A stretch of DNA of 64,000 bases from positions 124,001 to 188,000 of the forward strand of contig JAEVLN010000005.1 in assembly GCA_018350325.1 (NCBI GenBank), in the 5' to 3' direction. The notes under the pieces were generated by a model. It was not told the origin of the DNA. It worked only from the letters and a program-made list of their open reading frames with translations, and ran no database searches. The stretch is from Globodera rostochiensis (taxonomy: Eukaryota > Nematoda > Chromadorea > Rhabditida > Heteroderidae). This document shows positions 1 to 12,312 of this stretch, in pieces; the first letter of the stretch is position 1, and the number at the start of each line of letters is the position of its first letter. The translations under genes and the position numbers were made by a program.

Positions 1-1985
1 ATGAATTTAAGCAATTTATCAACTCGTCCTGAAGTCTAAAATTACGATCACAAATAAATTAAATAATTATTAAATATTCTTTATTTAATATTTAAATTTA
101 AAGAAAATGGTGCTCAAAAGTTTCTTCTGCAAATTATATAGATTAAAACTTCAAAAATTAATAAATAATAATATTAATTTAAAAATATAAAAATGATTAA
201 TTTGCATCAATAGCACAAATTTAGAAAATAATAGTTCTGTTTAAACATTTTTCACAACACAAAACAAAACTATAGCTTAAGACAAAAAGTTTGAAAAAAT
301 AATTAACAACCTTTCAATCAAATGAAATGCAATCAATTCAAAATTGATTAAAAACAAATAAAAATATTGAAATTATGGTCTAGATCCCAAGGTGGAGAAG
401 TACCTGTGAACCCAACATAAGAAAATGATTAAATAAAAAATTACAGAAAGGAAAAGATTGTTGCTTTCACATTAAAAATTAAGATAAATTAACATCTATT
501 AATAAAATATTAAGTTTATAAACACAAATTGTAAACAAATCAATAATACAATAAAATAATTTAGTCAGATTTATTTGTGACCAAATAATTATTAGAAAAG
601 TGATAAAGAAATAAATTAAACTTTTTTAAACCAAATACTAATATTCAAAAAAAACATTCAACAAATATAGATAATAAAAAAAAAATTTAAAACCATAAAT
701 GGACTCTTATCATTGGAATGAAATAAAAAAATAATCTAAAAATTTCATCACGTATCTGCAGAAATTCTTATAACTTTTTTGCTATATTAAAGATATTAAA
801 ATAAAAATTATATAATATTTCCAAAACTTATGATCGCCCCAGAAATAATAATTAATTAACGAAAATTCATAAAATCAGCACCGTAGAATTCGATAAAAAT
901 ACAATATAATATTTGTAACATCGAAATAAAAATTATGCGCCTTACCATAAAATTGTAATATTCCGAAACAGGCAACTGTTGAATTCGGTTTCAGCTCACG
1001 TGAAGGGTTCTATTTAATAAAAATAGAATCATTTCTTTATTTTATTATAAACAAATTTTACTGTTGGACTTTGGGGTTCATATTAACATTTATGGTTTGG
1101 ATTTTTCATTTTTTAACATATGCATAGCATAATTTTTTTTTAATGTTTGCTTAAGTGAAAATTTATTTTTTTACATGCTTAAAGTGTTTTGAATTCCACA
1201 TTGTTAGTCTTTATGTGTTATTTAAATCAAGTTATTACATTTGTTTTAAAATGATTAATGACACTCTTTTTACGCTTAAATAATAATTAGTAATTATAAT
1301 TCTTTTCTTTCATCGTTGCTAAGTTTTACACATTTTAAATTAATATTTTCAAAATTTTCCATATTTTTTAAAACATTAGATAAAATTTTGGCGACATATT
1401 TAGATCGATAGGTTTGAAATATAACTTATTTAAATTTTATAAATTACTTCTGGTAGTTTCTTCTTTAATGCAAAGGTTTTTAGATAATCAGTATCTTTAC
1501 TTTTTAATTTAAGAAAGTAAAATAAAATTATGGTAAATTTTAATTTTTAGAAATAGGTTTGTTTAAAATTTAAGAGAAGTTTTAATCAAAAAAACTTTGT
1601 TCTTAGCTTCGGATATATTATTAGTATTAATTTATTAAAAATATTTGGTATGGGTGTTGATTCTGAAACTATTTTAACCGTTTAGTTCATCGTTTATATA
1701 TATATATATATAAATTTTAAACGAATAACACATATATTATCAACATTTTGAATTTACTATGCTCATTATTATTATTTAATTTAGTTTATTGATACTTTAA
1801 TTTATTGTTACAAATTTATGGCGAATTATAAACTTAACATCATTTGAATAAATCTTTAGAATGTAAAGTAAAAGATCCAAATTGTGTTAAAAAAAAACAT
1901 TTTATTTCTAGGAAATGATTTTCAGAAAAAATTTGTTGTTTAAAAACAAAACAATTTAACCAGTGAAAAAGTAAATTGCTTTTAG
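1..1985. other. AT-rich DNA, no supported gene
   Basis: Nearly uniform A/T sequence with frequent stops in all six frames. The only GC-richer specks are near 365-415 and 960-1012, too short to call. A short TA run lies near 1697-1712. I see nothing else here. Confidence 0.6.
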
Positions 1986-2145
1986 ATGGAGCAGGTACCA
2001 ACATACTGTGTTACCCCTCCGCGGAAGAAACATTTGTTTCGTGGGACGACGCGCTAAGCGCATACAACAGCATGCCGCCAGACGGCTATGGAGTGCCCGG
2101 CTATAATTGCTTTAATGCCAAACAAAAAGCCTGGAAAGCGATCGA
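1986..2145 (+). CDS. Candidate internal exon, unknown protein
   Basis: One of the clearest coding islands: about 50% GC in AT-rich flanks. A TTTTAG acceptor lies directly upstream and a GTAAAT donor directly downstream. The frame whose first full codon starts at 1988 is open for 52 codons; it begins GAGTNILCYPSAEETFVSWD and ends FNAKQKAWKAI. About a third of codons are RNY, above the chance level of a quarter. The other two forward frames contain stops. If unspliced, the frame ends in TAA at 2147-2149, so it could also be a last exon. As an exon it enters with two bases of a codon and leaves with two. No domain recognised. Confidence 0.55.
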
Positions 2146-2535
2146 GTAAATTACATTTTAATATTCTTGCACACATAAAAAAATACCATTTAGCTAAAAT
2201 ACTTAAAGAATTACTTTATATTGAACTTTTTATATTCAAACTTTTTTTAAAACATATTTTACCCTTAATCAGAAATAATTAATGCTATATTTTAGTTTTA
2301 ACTATAAAAAATTATTTTTTAACGTGTCTATTTGTCTTTATATTTGTTTATTAATAAACTGAGCATTTTTCTCCAGAATACGAAATTTTAAAAAACCAAT
2401 AGGTTTGCATTGCAATTAATTGTTAAAACGATATTTATTGTATATTTTTGCAATCTCATTTCTCTGCTTATGAAAATATTTGAATTTTTTTTTGATTTGG
2501 ATTTTAAAATATAATAAATTTTAAATGCACTTAAG

Positions 2536-2593
2536 CACTCCACTCAGTATATACTTATCGTTTACCCGCTCCCAAGATTACCTTAATTTATTT
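2536..2593 (+). CDS. Candidate internal exon, linked in phase
   Basis: A TTAAG acceptor and GTGGGT donor bound 58 bases. The first base completes the codon left open by the exon ending at 2145, after which 19 codons (starting TPLSIYLSFTRSQDYLNLF) run to the donor in phase 0, matching the next exon. Composition is only slightly GC-richer than background, so the phase match is the main support. Function unknown. Confidence 0.35.
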
Positions 2594-2733
2594 GTGGGTC
2601 TTTCATTGGCGTTTGTTGAAATATACGTATATTTAATATTTAACTTAATTTATTTGTTTTATTCGCATTTCTTTTATATTGATTTTTCATTTCTAAGCAA
2701 TAAAAATGATTTTTGAGCTGTCTGTTACTGTAG

Positions 2734-2844
2734 TACTACCGTCTGGCGCCTTGCTTGAGTAATGGCGTTGAACTACTTCCTCATGTCGTATTCCAGCCGC
2801 TCTCGGTGGGGAAATTCAAGTACTTCTCCAGGGTAGAAGTTAAT
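2734..2844 (+). CDS. Candidate internal exon, unknown protein
   Basis: A 111-base, GC-rich island exactly bounded by a TACTGTAG acceptor and a GTGAGT donor, both good consensus sites. It is open for 37 codons in phase 0, beginning YYRLAPCLSNGVELLPHVVF and ending KYFSRVEVN. The neighbouring candidate exons at 2536-2593 and 3234-3329 also join in phase 0, so the three may belong to one forward gene whose other exons I could not define. No family recognised. Confidence 0.55.
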
Positions 2845-3233
2845 GTGAGTTTTATTTCCGCCTGTATTTACCCCCACCATATTCCTTTATAAATTTTATT
2901 TTTAATGTAAATATTTAATTGATAATTAAATGCATTTTTATTGATCTGTGTTTTATTTTCAAGCACTTAACTTTTTTAGTACCACGTTTTAATAATTCCT
3001 TTTTAATATAAGATTTATTTGCTTTCTTTTCTTATTAAAATCTATTTGTATTTTAGCTTATTTCAATATACGCAAATTAAATTTTATTCTTAGGCATTAT
3101 GCCTAAGAAGTATTTATTAAATGTCTGATATAGTAAGTTCCCGGCATCAATTATGTTTTTATATTATTTATTTAATGCTTTTTGGATGATCTATTTTAAT
3201 GATTTTTTAACTTATATTAAGCTTTTTTTGTAG

Positions 3234-3329
3234 CGGTTCCATTTATACGATTTCTCGGGATCTGTTGATATCAAATGTTTATGTGCGGGCTCTTCCTCTT
3301 TCCGTCAACCACGTGTAACGGCTCGACTT
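3234..3329 (+). CDS. Candidate internal exon, unknown protein
   Basis: A T-rich tract and TTTTGTAG acceptor precede 32 codons in phase 0, beginning RFHLYDFSGSVDIKCLCAGS, and a GTACGA donor follows. An alternative donor (GTGTAA) lies about 17 bases earlier, leaving a different phase. It is placed after the exon at 2734-2844 and joins it in phase. Function unknown. Confidence 0.45.
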
Positions 3330-3489
3330 GTACGATGTGCTATGATATATCATTTACTTTGACATTATCATTCATGGCATTTTTAAAAACATTTAAAACA
3401 AATATTATTATTGTTTCTTCAAGCTTAATTTACATAAATTAAAATATTTTTTTTTGATAATCATAACTGAAACTTTATTCATTTAAATG

Positions 3490-3615
3490 CATTGACGCCT
3501 CAGAGTGAACAACCAACTCATCTCGCGGCGCTGAAATGACGCAGCGCTCGAGTGGCTGGCGCGGAGGTGGCCATCTGGCGATGAATTGGCCTGACGGTTA
3601 AAACCACCGCGATTT
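3490..3615. other. GC-rich island, coding strand undecided
   Basis: A strong composition island (over 50% GC) in AT-rich flanks. On the minus strand, a GTCAG acceptor near 3591 leads into two different open frames; on the plus strand, the most RNY-rich frame is broken by one TGA near 3509. It is probably coding or formerly coding, but strand and frame cannot be settled from sequence alone. Confidence 0.4.
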
Positions 3616-4399
3616 TTTCGATCTTTTTCAACTTTCCAAAAATACTAAAATAATTTTACATGAGAGTGAACACATAGGGCCCTTTTTGGTGAAACTATCT
3701 GAGAATGTGTGCATCTATTAGGTTTTTTATTATAATCAAATCTGCAAATGAATTTATTTTTAACTAAATTTGCAGTTTAATTGGAAATAGCTATTAATTT
3801 AAATTCAAATAAACATACCGGTAGATCTCCGATTTAAAATTATATATGAAAAACCTTTCTAATCTAATTTTTAATATAGGTAATTCTTATTAATTGTTGC
3901 ATAAGTACAATTTTTATAAATTATTTTTAACCCACGAAGTTAGTTATTCATTGTGGTTTTGTTGTTAAGAATGTTGGTTAGCTTCAGAAAAAATATTTAA
4001 AATATAATCTAATTTAAATTTTTGTCATTACACCTGAAAAAGCAAAAATCTTACGGGGTAGTATTTGTGAAAATAAAAAACAATATATAATTTTCTTGCA
4101 GGAAGAAATAATATTGCAACTATTGATAAATTTTAAGTAAAAAAGGCTGTACTTATTTATTATTTGCTTTAGCATTTTAATTAAAATGTAATTTTTAATT
4201 TACCTTTAATAATTTATATATGTTTTTTTATTTACTTTGCTTTTAAGTCTTGCTTAATACCAGAGGCTAATTTTATATGGCCACAGATTCAAATATAATA
4301 ATTTATTACGTGATTAAAATGCATAAATTAAAAACGAAAATTAAGTTTTGACCAAAAAGATCTAATAAAAACAATTATTTTTAAATTTGGATGATATAG

Positions 4400-5065
4400 T
4401 GAGGGAAGCGCACTGTGCCCCCCAGATTAAGCACCGTTGACTCCCCGGATGAAATTGGGGGAAGGGGAAAGATGGGGAGGATGCCCGGGCCCTGGGCAGT
4501 GGTGATGGACTCGCCCAACTCTCCGGTCCAACATTGCGGATAGCGTTTATTCCGTAAGCCTCCGACTTGCACAACGACCGATTGAATAGGGAACAGAGGG
4601 ATGAAGACTGATCGCTGGGGGAAAGGAGGGGAACAGGATGAAGCAATGTGGGCGGGGACATTATTGAAATGGATAAATGTGATCAATAGTAGGGGTAAAG
4701 TCCAGCAGTTCTCTGAGGGGTGAAATGGAATGGAAAATGCCGACCGGAAACCCTTACAGCTCCCCCTTTCCCATAGGATCGTCCTCGATCCTCAGATGCA
4801 GAGGATGTATTTCCCACGAGTGGAAATGGAGACAGAGGATCCCGGCACTCCGACTCTCGGCTTCGCCCTTCGGTCTCCTACTCAACTGTCCTCGGCCAGG
4901 CTGCGCATTTGGAATGAGCAGCTCGTCCAACCATTCCAGATGGATGGCATGGGAAGTCGGGGAGGAACACCCCGGGGTCATTCCGGTCCAGAGGGGGAGA
5001 TGTTGAAGAGAGAGTGTGAAGAGAGGGTTGGAGGAAGTGGTCCAGGCATCCCAGTGGCATTTTGG
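4400..5065. other. Sharply bounded GC-rich, purine-skewed block
   Basis: About 660 bases at over 50% GC with abrupt edges, by far the longest such block in the window. The plus strand is rich in G and A (many GGGGA words), so the complementary C/T-rich strand has few stops and carries several overlapping open frames of 60-100 codons (4362-4661, 4381-4686, 4878-5060). The plus strand also has one at 4730-5320. These overlap in different frames and none resembles a family I know, so I do not call a gene. It could be foreign DNA, a decayed transposon or an unusual non-coding element. Confidence 0.5.
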
Positions 5066-8000
5066 AATTTTGGGATGTTGAAATTAAACTGCTTGTTATT
5101 CGTTTATATAGCCTTTACATTAGCACTGTACATTTGGAATTCTTTGAAAATTTTATTTTTGTTATACATTATCGTATTTCTGTTCAATTTTAAAATGTTA
5201 CTATATTTATTGCTTTTTTTCATGATGAGTTCATCCATTGTACCAGCCGTGTGTCGCATTCTTCTTCCAAACGCGAACAGCGCAAAAAATCTTTCAAAAT
5301 TGAAAATTCAAATTAACTAATTGTATATATATAAAAGTAAATTTTATTAATTAAGGGCCCTCATTATATTCAATTTGAAAATTTCAAACCTTTTAAAAAG
5401 ATAAATTTTACTTTACTTTTGTAAATTAGTAATTCATGTAATCTCTTATATTAATTTACTTTTCAATACTTTCATCGGACTCCATTAGGCTTAAAAAATT
5501 ATAATATATGAAATTTGATTTGTATATTGTTTTTTTATGTAGAGCGAATCATGTCAATTTTAAAATATTTATTTTAAACAACACTATGATAAGAATATCT
5601 TTTGTAATATCCAATGAATTTCCAAGTTTCTGCTCTTTTAGAAAGAATCTTAATTTAGTGCTTAATTGTTGCTGGCAGGAACCTTCTGAAATCATTTTTT
5701 TAATCTAAATTTCAAATTTTATGGTAATGAAATAATAGTAAAATTAAGTGAGCGGTCAAGAACCCCGCGCAACCTATTCACTAATATTGTTTTTACAATT
5801 ATAACTAAATTAATTTAATTCGTTAAAGCCTTCCTTAAATTCCTTTTGCCTTATGTTTATCAACTGCAGCGTTTGTTGCTAAAAAACGTGTTTTAGAAAA
5901 TAAACGCAATTTATTAAAAAATACTGAAAAATAACAACATTTAAATATTTGCTATCTTTTATTTTCAAAAATAATATTAAATTCAAAAAAAGTGACAATG
6001 AAAAATTCTATAAATAAACTAATATATCATGCATTTAATTATTATTGGAAATTGACAATACCATTTTAAAATAAATATGTTTTCTTGTCTTGCTATAAAA
6101 AAAGATAACAACTCAATTATTCAAACTAAAAAAAAGGATTTTTACCTTTAGTAAATCGAAGCGATGATTGACAATGTTTTTACCAGAATATGCTTTAAGA
6201 CTTTTGATTAAACGTTCTTAACCGGTGGTTTGAGTTCAAATGGGAATATTAGTGGTTATGCAAACATAAAAGTAATATTTAATTGTAAACCATGCATTTA
6301 AATTTTAAAAGTATTTAAATGTTCTGAATTATAAATGTTATTATTTAGTATATTTCAATAACGCAAATTAATGCCCTGTAAACTGATCACATTCCTTTTA
6401 CGAGGCTATTGTTTGCGAATCTTCCGAATAAGATATCTTTAGGGTGTAAATTAAATATTATTAGTAGGTTTTAAATTAAAAAATATGAATTATTTAAAAA
6501 AAAGTTATTGGAAAATGTATTCATTTTTTATTTCTTTCTTTATGTGTACCATAAGTTATATCTAAAATTAATTTTACATATATTTATTTATAAATTTCAA
6601 GAAAAATTTAAAATAATTATTATAAAGATCTGCGTTAAATATTAAATTCAAATATGGTACAAATTTTTATGCATTTTATTATTTACTTGATTTGTGAATT
6701 CAAATATTTCTATCCAGTACACCGTGATGCACTCACAATCACATCGTTAATCAATTAAAAATTAATAAAACAGGAAGTTTATTTAATTATTTAAACTCAC
6801 CATATTTAAAAACACAACATTTAATAATAATTTAGCAAAAAATAATGAATTAATACAGTTATATAAACAGCTGAATTAATCAAAATGTTCCTTTTTATAT
6901 TTAAAAAAAATAATGTGGAAGAAGAATATTGAATTATTGAATAATAATAACTTGATAACAAATTGAATTTAATTTATAAATGTAAATAAACAAACAAAAT
7001 AAAATAATAAATGTTGAACCCAGTTAGCAAAATAATTTTTTCAAGTATAAAAAAATTAAAAAATACCTATACATATTTTCTCGTGATATAAAAGGAAACT
7101 AAAGGATTGGCTGTTGTAAGTCTAAATATATATGTATATATAACATAAAATCAATTATAATGTTATTTACCCAAGAGCACAATAACAAAAAGATAAAAAC
7201 ATACTTTGTAAACAAATATTTGAAACATTAAAAAAAAAGAAAAAATGCTAAAAACAAATATAAAATAAATGCTAACGTCTGAATATTTTTTTTTATTCAA
7301 AATCAACAAACACGAAAAATGATCAATGTTTTCGCACTGTCGAAGAACGCATAATATAGTCAGACGCCGTAATTTAGCACCTCTTTAGCCAAGCGGTTTT
7401 ACTTTTATTCAGGGGTCGCCTGCTATTATTAAACCACAACTTTAAAAGAAAAAAGCAACGCAGATTAAAAGCATTAAAAGGGTAAAATATTATTTATGAT
7501 TTTTAATTGAAAAATACTAATTATATAAAAAAGCTCAATATAAAATCTTAATTATTTAAAACTAAAATAAATGAACTTGCCTATTTGATTAAACAAGTGT
7601 TTTGGGACTACTTGTTGGCACAATTTAAAATAACATTAATCTAGACTGTTTGCTATAAACTGTTCACTTCAACATTATCACATAAGCTCGAAGCCTAAGG
7701 GTGCCTCGTTAATTTTTATAGGTTTTTAATCACAATCAACCTTAAAACAAGTTTTATACTAAATGTAAAACGAGTTTTAAAAAAAAAATATAAATAATAT
7801 AAAAGTAATTATTGCAGCTTAAAAAAATCTTTTAACTCGATATATAAATAAAAAACATTAAATATTTTGCAAATATAAACAAAAATGATTTTAATAAAAG
7901 AAAATTTAAGATTAACATGAATATCACTTCAAAAAAACAAATAATCAATTTTAAAAAATAAACAATTTTTTTCTCAATTTCTTCAACAAACTTCTGTTTT

Positions 8001-9297
8001 TGTTGTGCTTGATAGCTATATTGTAGGATAAAAAAATTACATATTGTGACAAATTTATTGTTTTATATATAAACAAAGAGTAGAAAAATATAATGAAAGA
8101 ATTTAATATAAATTTTAATATATAAATCGATTTGCAAGTAAGAAAAAGAAATTTAATTTCAAAGGACATGAAAAGGAAGAGATCTGGATATCAAGATCTA
8201 AGGGCAATTATTAATGAAAAAAATTTTTATTATGCGAATAAATCTGCTAAAATGTTTATAGTTAAGGACTAAAGCATTTTTATAAAAATGTTTTAAAGAA
8301 AAGAATAATTAAAAGCATAGTACTTGCAAATTAGCGTAGATATTGCTATTCATCATCTGAGTCTGGTGGCACTATAAATCAAAATCATATTTGAAAAATA
8401 TGATATAATTAAATATTAAAATTTATTCGGAATTGGCATTTGCTTATTTTTCACTAAATTTGTAGGTTCTGATGATGATTCTTAAAAATCTTAAATACAG
8501 CATTCTATAAAAATAATTTGAGTTAAATTAATTCAATGGATTTTGAAAAAAAAGTTTTGAATGATAAATCATATTATCACAATTTTTCCTAGTCGATTTA
8601 GCAAAAATTTATTAAACTCATCAATGCTTAAAAATATGTAAAATATTTCTAGAAATTTTCTTATACATAATGCTTTGGTGAGATGATACTTTTAATTTGC
8701 TCAATAAATATTTATTTTTAATATGTAACAATTGAAAAAATACCCAAAAATAAAATTAAGACCTTTAATGCATAAACATAAAATCAAATCAGAACTAATT
8801 TTTTACCTTATCTTTAAGTACTCCGCGCCGAGCTTTCGAATTTTTAAATTATCTGAAAATTTTAAATAAAGGCATAATTTTTAATGGTTTTTGCAAATAA
8901 TTTTATTTCCCATTCAAATCAGATGATGATTTTAGACGCGACAACAACGAAAACTAAAGTGCTATTTGATTATCTAAAAAGCTATCTTTTTAACCAAATA
9001 AACTTAATTAGTGCAAAATATTTCAGCTAAATTTGCTTTAGTCTCAACAAAAAAACTTAAATAAACCTCGATGTCTACATCTTAATTATATTAAAAATGA
9101 CAGTTCGCTAATTAAAAATAGCAAATAATCTGTAAAGCAAAATTTTGTGAATGTCAAACCCCGAATTCGAACATGAGACCAAAATTAATTTCTGAACTTG
9201 AATTTTTGAAAAAATCCTCATCGGGCCTTTCAAAGATTTTAGCGATTTAGTTGATTATCAATTGAATATGATGAATTACATTCATATTTGTTTTTAG
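5066..9297. other. AT-rich stretch with no firm gene
   Basis: Mostly A/T with stops everywhere. Weak items only: a GC speck at 5751-5785, a small island at 7330-7420, and two tiny would-be last exons, minus near 8345-8372 and plus near 8466-8484, each ending in a short acidic tail. I would not build a gene model on these. Confidence 0.5.
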
Positions 9298-9387
9298 CAC
9301 CGGTGCCACCACCCCCACGAATTGCCGCCGAGCAGCGCACAACAGCAACAAAAGAAGCGACAGCGCGACACAGACCAGGTTTCCGGA
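9298..9387 (+). CDS. Candidate exon, frame uncertain
   Basis: A GC-rich island lying exactly between a TTTTTAG acceptor and a GTACGT donor (exon-side GGA). All three frames are open. The reading PVPPPPRIAAEQRTTATKEA (first full codon at 9300) looks most protein-like and leaves one base, which joins in phase with the candidate last exon at 10475. Another frame gives a glutamine/lysine-rich peptide. The exon boundaries are better supported than the reading frame. Function unknown. Confidence 0.45.
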
Positions 9388-10474
9388 GTACGTTTTTAAT
9401 TTTAACTGATGTTTTAAACGTATTGCAACTTGAAACTTTTAAAGTGTCATCATTCTATCACTAAACGCGCAAATTTAACTAAATTTTTAAATCTGCTTAT
9501 TATTTTGAAAATATTTTGTTTATATAATTTAGCAAATTTACCAGTTAAAGAATAATTTGATTGTTTTTTAAGCATTTATCATAATATAAATTTAATGAAG
9601 ATTGAAACAAATATTTGAAGAATTGATGCACATGCCAGTCAACCTTTTATTTCAAATCATATTCTTTTTCAAAGATTCTATTAAAAAATGGAAAAAAATA
9701 AATAAAACTATACTGTAAACGAAAAAATACTAACCACAATAAATATTTAATGCTAAAAGTATACAAAAAGGTTTTTCATTCTAATTATTTATTTTTCTGT
9801 TATTTTTTTACTACTTTGAATTTTTTGAAGCTTATTGTTGTTTTAAAACTTTTAATAATTTATACTATTAGTAATTAGGATTTTTATGTTTAGGAAAATA
9901 CTCCTTTTTACGAAGTTCATTATATAATTTAAATTTGTAATTTACAATTGCATTAATTAATTATTATATCTGTAAGCTTTTAAAAAATAAATTGTATTTT
10001 TGGATTATATTTATTAAATTACTAATAGATATTATTTGTAACGAATTTCAACATCGTTTATGCTACAGGAAAAGACATATATACACAAATAATTACATTT
10101 GCTGAATTCTTAAGCTTTTTTTGAATTTCATTAAAATATATATTTTTAAAATAAAATTGGTGTTGTTTTATTGCAATTTGGCCGACGTGTTGTGTAATTA
10201 TCTTTGCACCAGCCGAACCATCGTCAATTCTCATGCATGACTGACTGACGCGGATATAATGAATATTGAATTTTTAAATATTGTTTTTTTTTTTTGTATA
10301 TTTTTTTTTGCCTTAATTGGTTATATATTTCTATAAGATATTTGATAAGCTGTTAAAAATATTAAAAATTATTAAATTTTATCTCGATTAATTATTTCAT
10401 TTCACCCACATAAATGTTTAATATAACATTTTCTTACTTGAAATACCATTATATTTAAATTTTTGTTTTCTTAG

Positions 10475-10521
10475 TGCGATTAAAGCGGAAAAAGCGCCAC
10501 TTTAGTCGTCACACCAATTAA
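10475..10521 (+). CDS. Candidate terminal exon, basic C-terminus
   Basis: A T-rich tract with TTTTCTTAG precedes 47 bases that, joined to the single base left by the exon ending at 9387, would read a methionine followed by RLKRKKRHFSRHTN and a TAA stop. The very basic tail is plausible for a nucleic-acid-binding or nuclear protein, but that is inference. GC-richer sequence continues to about 10600 and would be 3' untranslated; an AATAAA lies near 10662. Confidence 0.35.
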
Positions 10522-11017
10522 AAGAAAGAGCAAAAGGAGAACATGCAAAATGCAGCTGAAGAACTTTGAAGAGCTGAAGCTTCTGAATGTTTCGTCTTGA
10601 ATAGACTAGAAGCATTCAGCAAAGTAAAATCAAAAAATATATCAAAAAGAAATTATAAAAGAATAAATTTAAATTTACCTAATTTTTCTAAAATCTTAAA
10701 AACATTATTAATAAATAAATACCATGCTATCATCTATGATTAGTGAATAACTTGAAAATGCATTAAATTTTACCATCTCTTATTTATCACATAAAATTTA
10801 AAAATATAATACATTTTATATAATAAGCCTTTTTTTCATAATTAATCTTTTGGCACCTTGATCATATTTGAGTTTAAATTTAAAAAATTTCCAAATAATC
10901 AATGTTTATTTGCCGCACAAAATCATTTATCGATTTAGCGTTAATAAGCCTAACAAATATTTAATTAAAATAATTTCACAATCCTTATAAATGAAAGACA
11001 TTTGGACAGTCTTTTGT

Positions 11018-11644
11018 TGAACAACTAAGACTAAAAATTGTAAAAAATGTATTGTTACAATTTACGTTGTTTCATTGGCACCAAAAATTAAAGTTAGTTA
11101 TTTGTATGGAATTATTGAGGTCATAAATTTTAAAATAATGTATGAATGAATAAGGCAACAACAAGGGATACAACAAAGTCATCTTAAGCTAGCGGTGCAC
11201 TAATTTGTCAGCAAAAAAATCTGAGCACCATGAAAAAGAAATGCTGACACAAGGAGAATTGCCAGGGTAATACAAATTAAGTATTGCTAAAAGACCATAA
11301 TAAAAATTTAAAACCTGTAATTGTAAGAAAAGTTTGTCAAATTAAAATAAATAAAAAATAATCACGATGATAATTCCTATGTCTAAAATAACTACCTAAA
11401 GTAAAGTTGTAATTTAAATAATATTAATTTTAAGTGTTATCTTAATCAATGTTAAAATAATATTTTAATTTAGCAGAGTATCTGTCCCTTGAATAATTGT
11501 TAAAAACAAATTTTCGATTCTATTTTTCCTCTTTATTTTTTAAGTTTAGATAAATAATTTTAGGGGTTTCAATTATTTTTGTTCTTAGGTATTTTAAAGA
11601 CAGCCGAGGTGTTTAATCTACCCAATTCTTTTCAGCTTTCTATT
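11018..11644. repeat. Dispersed repeat, copy A
   Basis: Matches 49227-50234 along most of its length in the same orientation. The start (TGAACAACTAAGACT) and end (GTGTTTAATCTACCCAATTC) are shared, with long near-identical middle blocks. The other copy carries extra sequence in at least two places. No terminal inverted repeats or coding capacity seen, so it is probably a decayed non-autonomous transposon of unknown class. Confidence 0.75.
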
Positions 11645-11936
11645 ATTCTTTTTTGGTTCATTCTGTAAACCCAAAAACATATTCAAATTGAGCGAGTTTT
11701 TGAGTAATTATTCAATACTATTGTTTTACAATAATTATCCATTACTATTTTTATACTATCGTTTTTAAGCTTTGTTTGAATGTACTTTATTTTGTATTTT
11801 TTGCGTAATGACATTTTAGCATTATGAATTATTTTTTAGATAGATATAATAAATAAATATAAATAAAGGGTATTACAATCTTATATTTTACACAAATGAG
11901 AGCAGCGCTCGGTTGAAGTTCGCAAAAGCTTCACAT

Positions 11937-12312
11937 GATCTTACTCTAACCGTCTGACTTTCTCTTTTTAGCACACTATTTCTTCAAAAAATAAAATGTT
12001 CAAAAAGTAACTAAAAAATTTATTAGATCGGGTGCGTTGATGACCAAATTACTCTAACCGTCTGACACTCTCTTTTTAGCACACTATTTCTTCAAAAAAT
12101 AAAATGTTCAAAAAAGTAACTAAAAATTATTAGATGGGGTGCGTTGATGACCAAATTATTCTAACCGTCTGACTATCTCTTTTTAGCACATTATTTCTTT
12201 AAAAAATAAAATGTTCAAAAAAGTAACTTAAAAAATTATTAGATGGGGTGCGTTGATGACCAAATTACTCTAACCGTCTGACTCTCTCTTTTTATCACAC
12301 TATTTCTTCAAA
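11937..12312. repeat. Satellite array 1, about 108-bp unit, four copies
   Basis: Four head-to-tail units, anchored by TCTAACCGTC at 11945, 12053, 12160 and 12269. Each unit also carries GGGGTGCGTTGATGACC and an A-rich segment (AAAATAAAATGTTCAAAAAA). The same unit forms the arrays near 34 and 37 kb. The array stops exactly where the left arm of the foldback element begins. Confidence 0.9.

Noticed and set aside
4362..5320. Several overlapping 60-196-codon frames in the GC-rich block
   Set aside because: Mutually overlapping in different frames and explained by low stop density on a C/T-rich strand; no family recognised, so not called genes.
7951..8169. 72-codon minus frame rich in Phe, Ile and Lys
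   Set aside because: Composition equals the A/T background; frames of this length are expected by chance in 64 kb at this base composition. The same applies to most long hydrophobic frames, such as 2525-2716, 17608-17805, 46201-46389 and 49571-49789.
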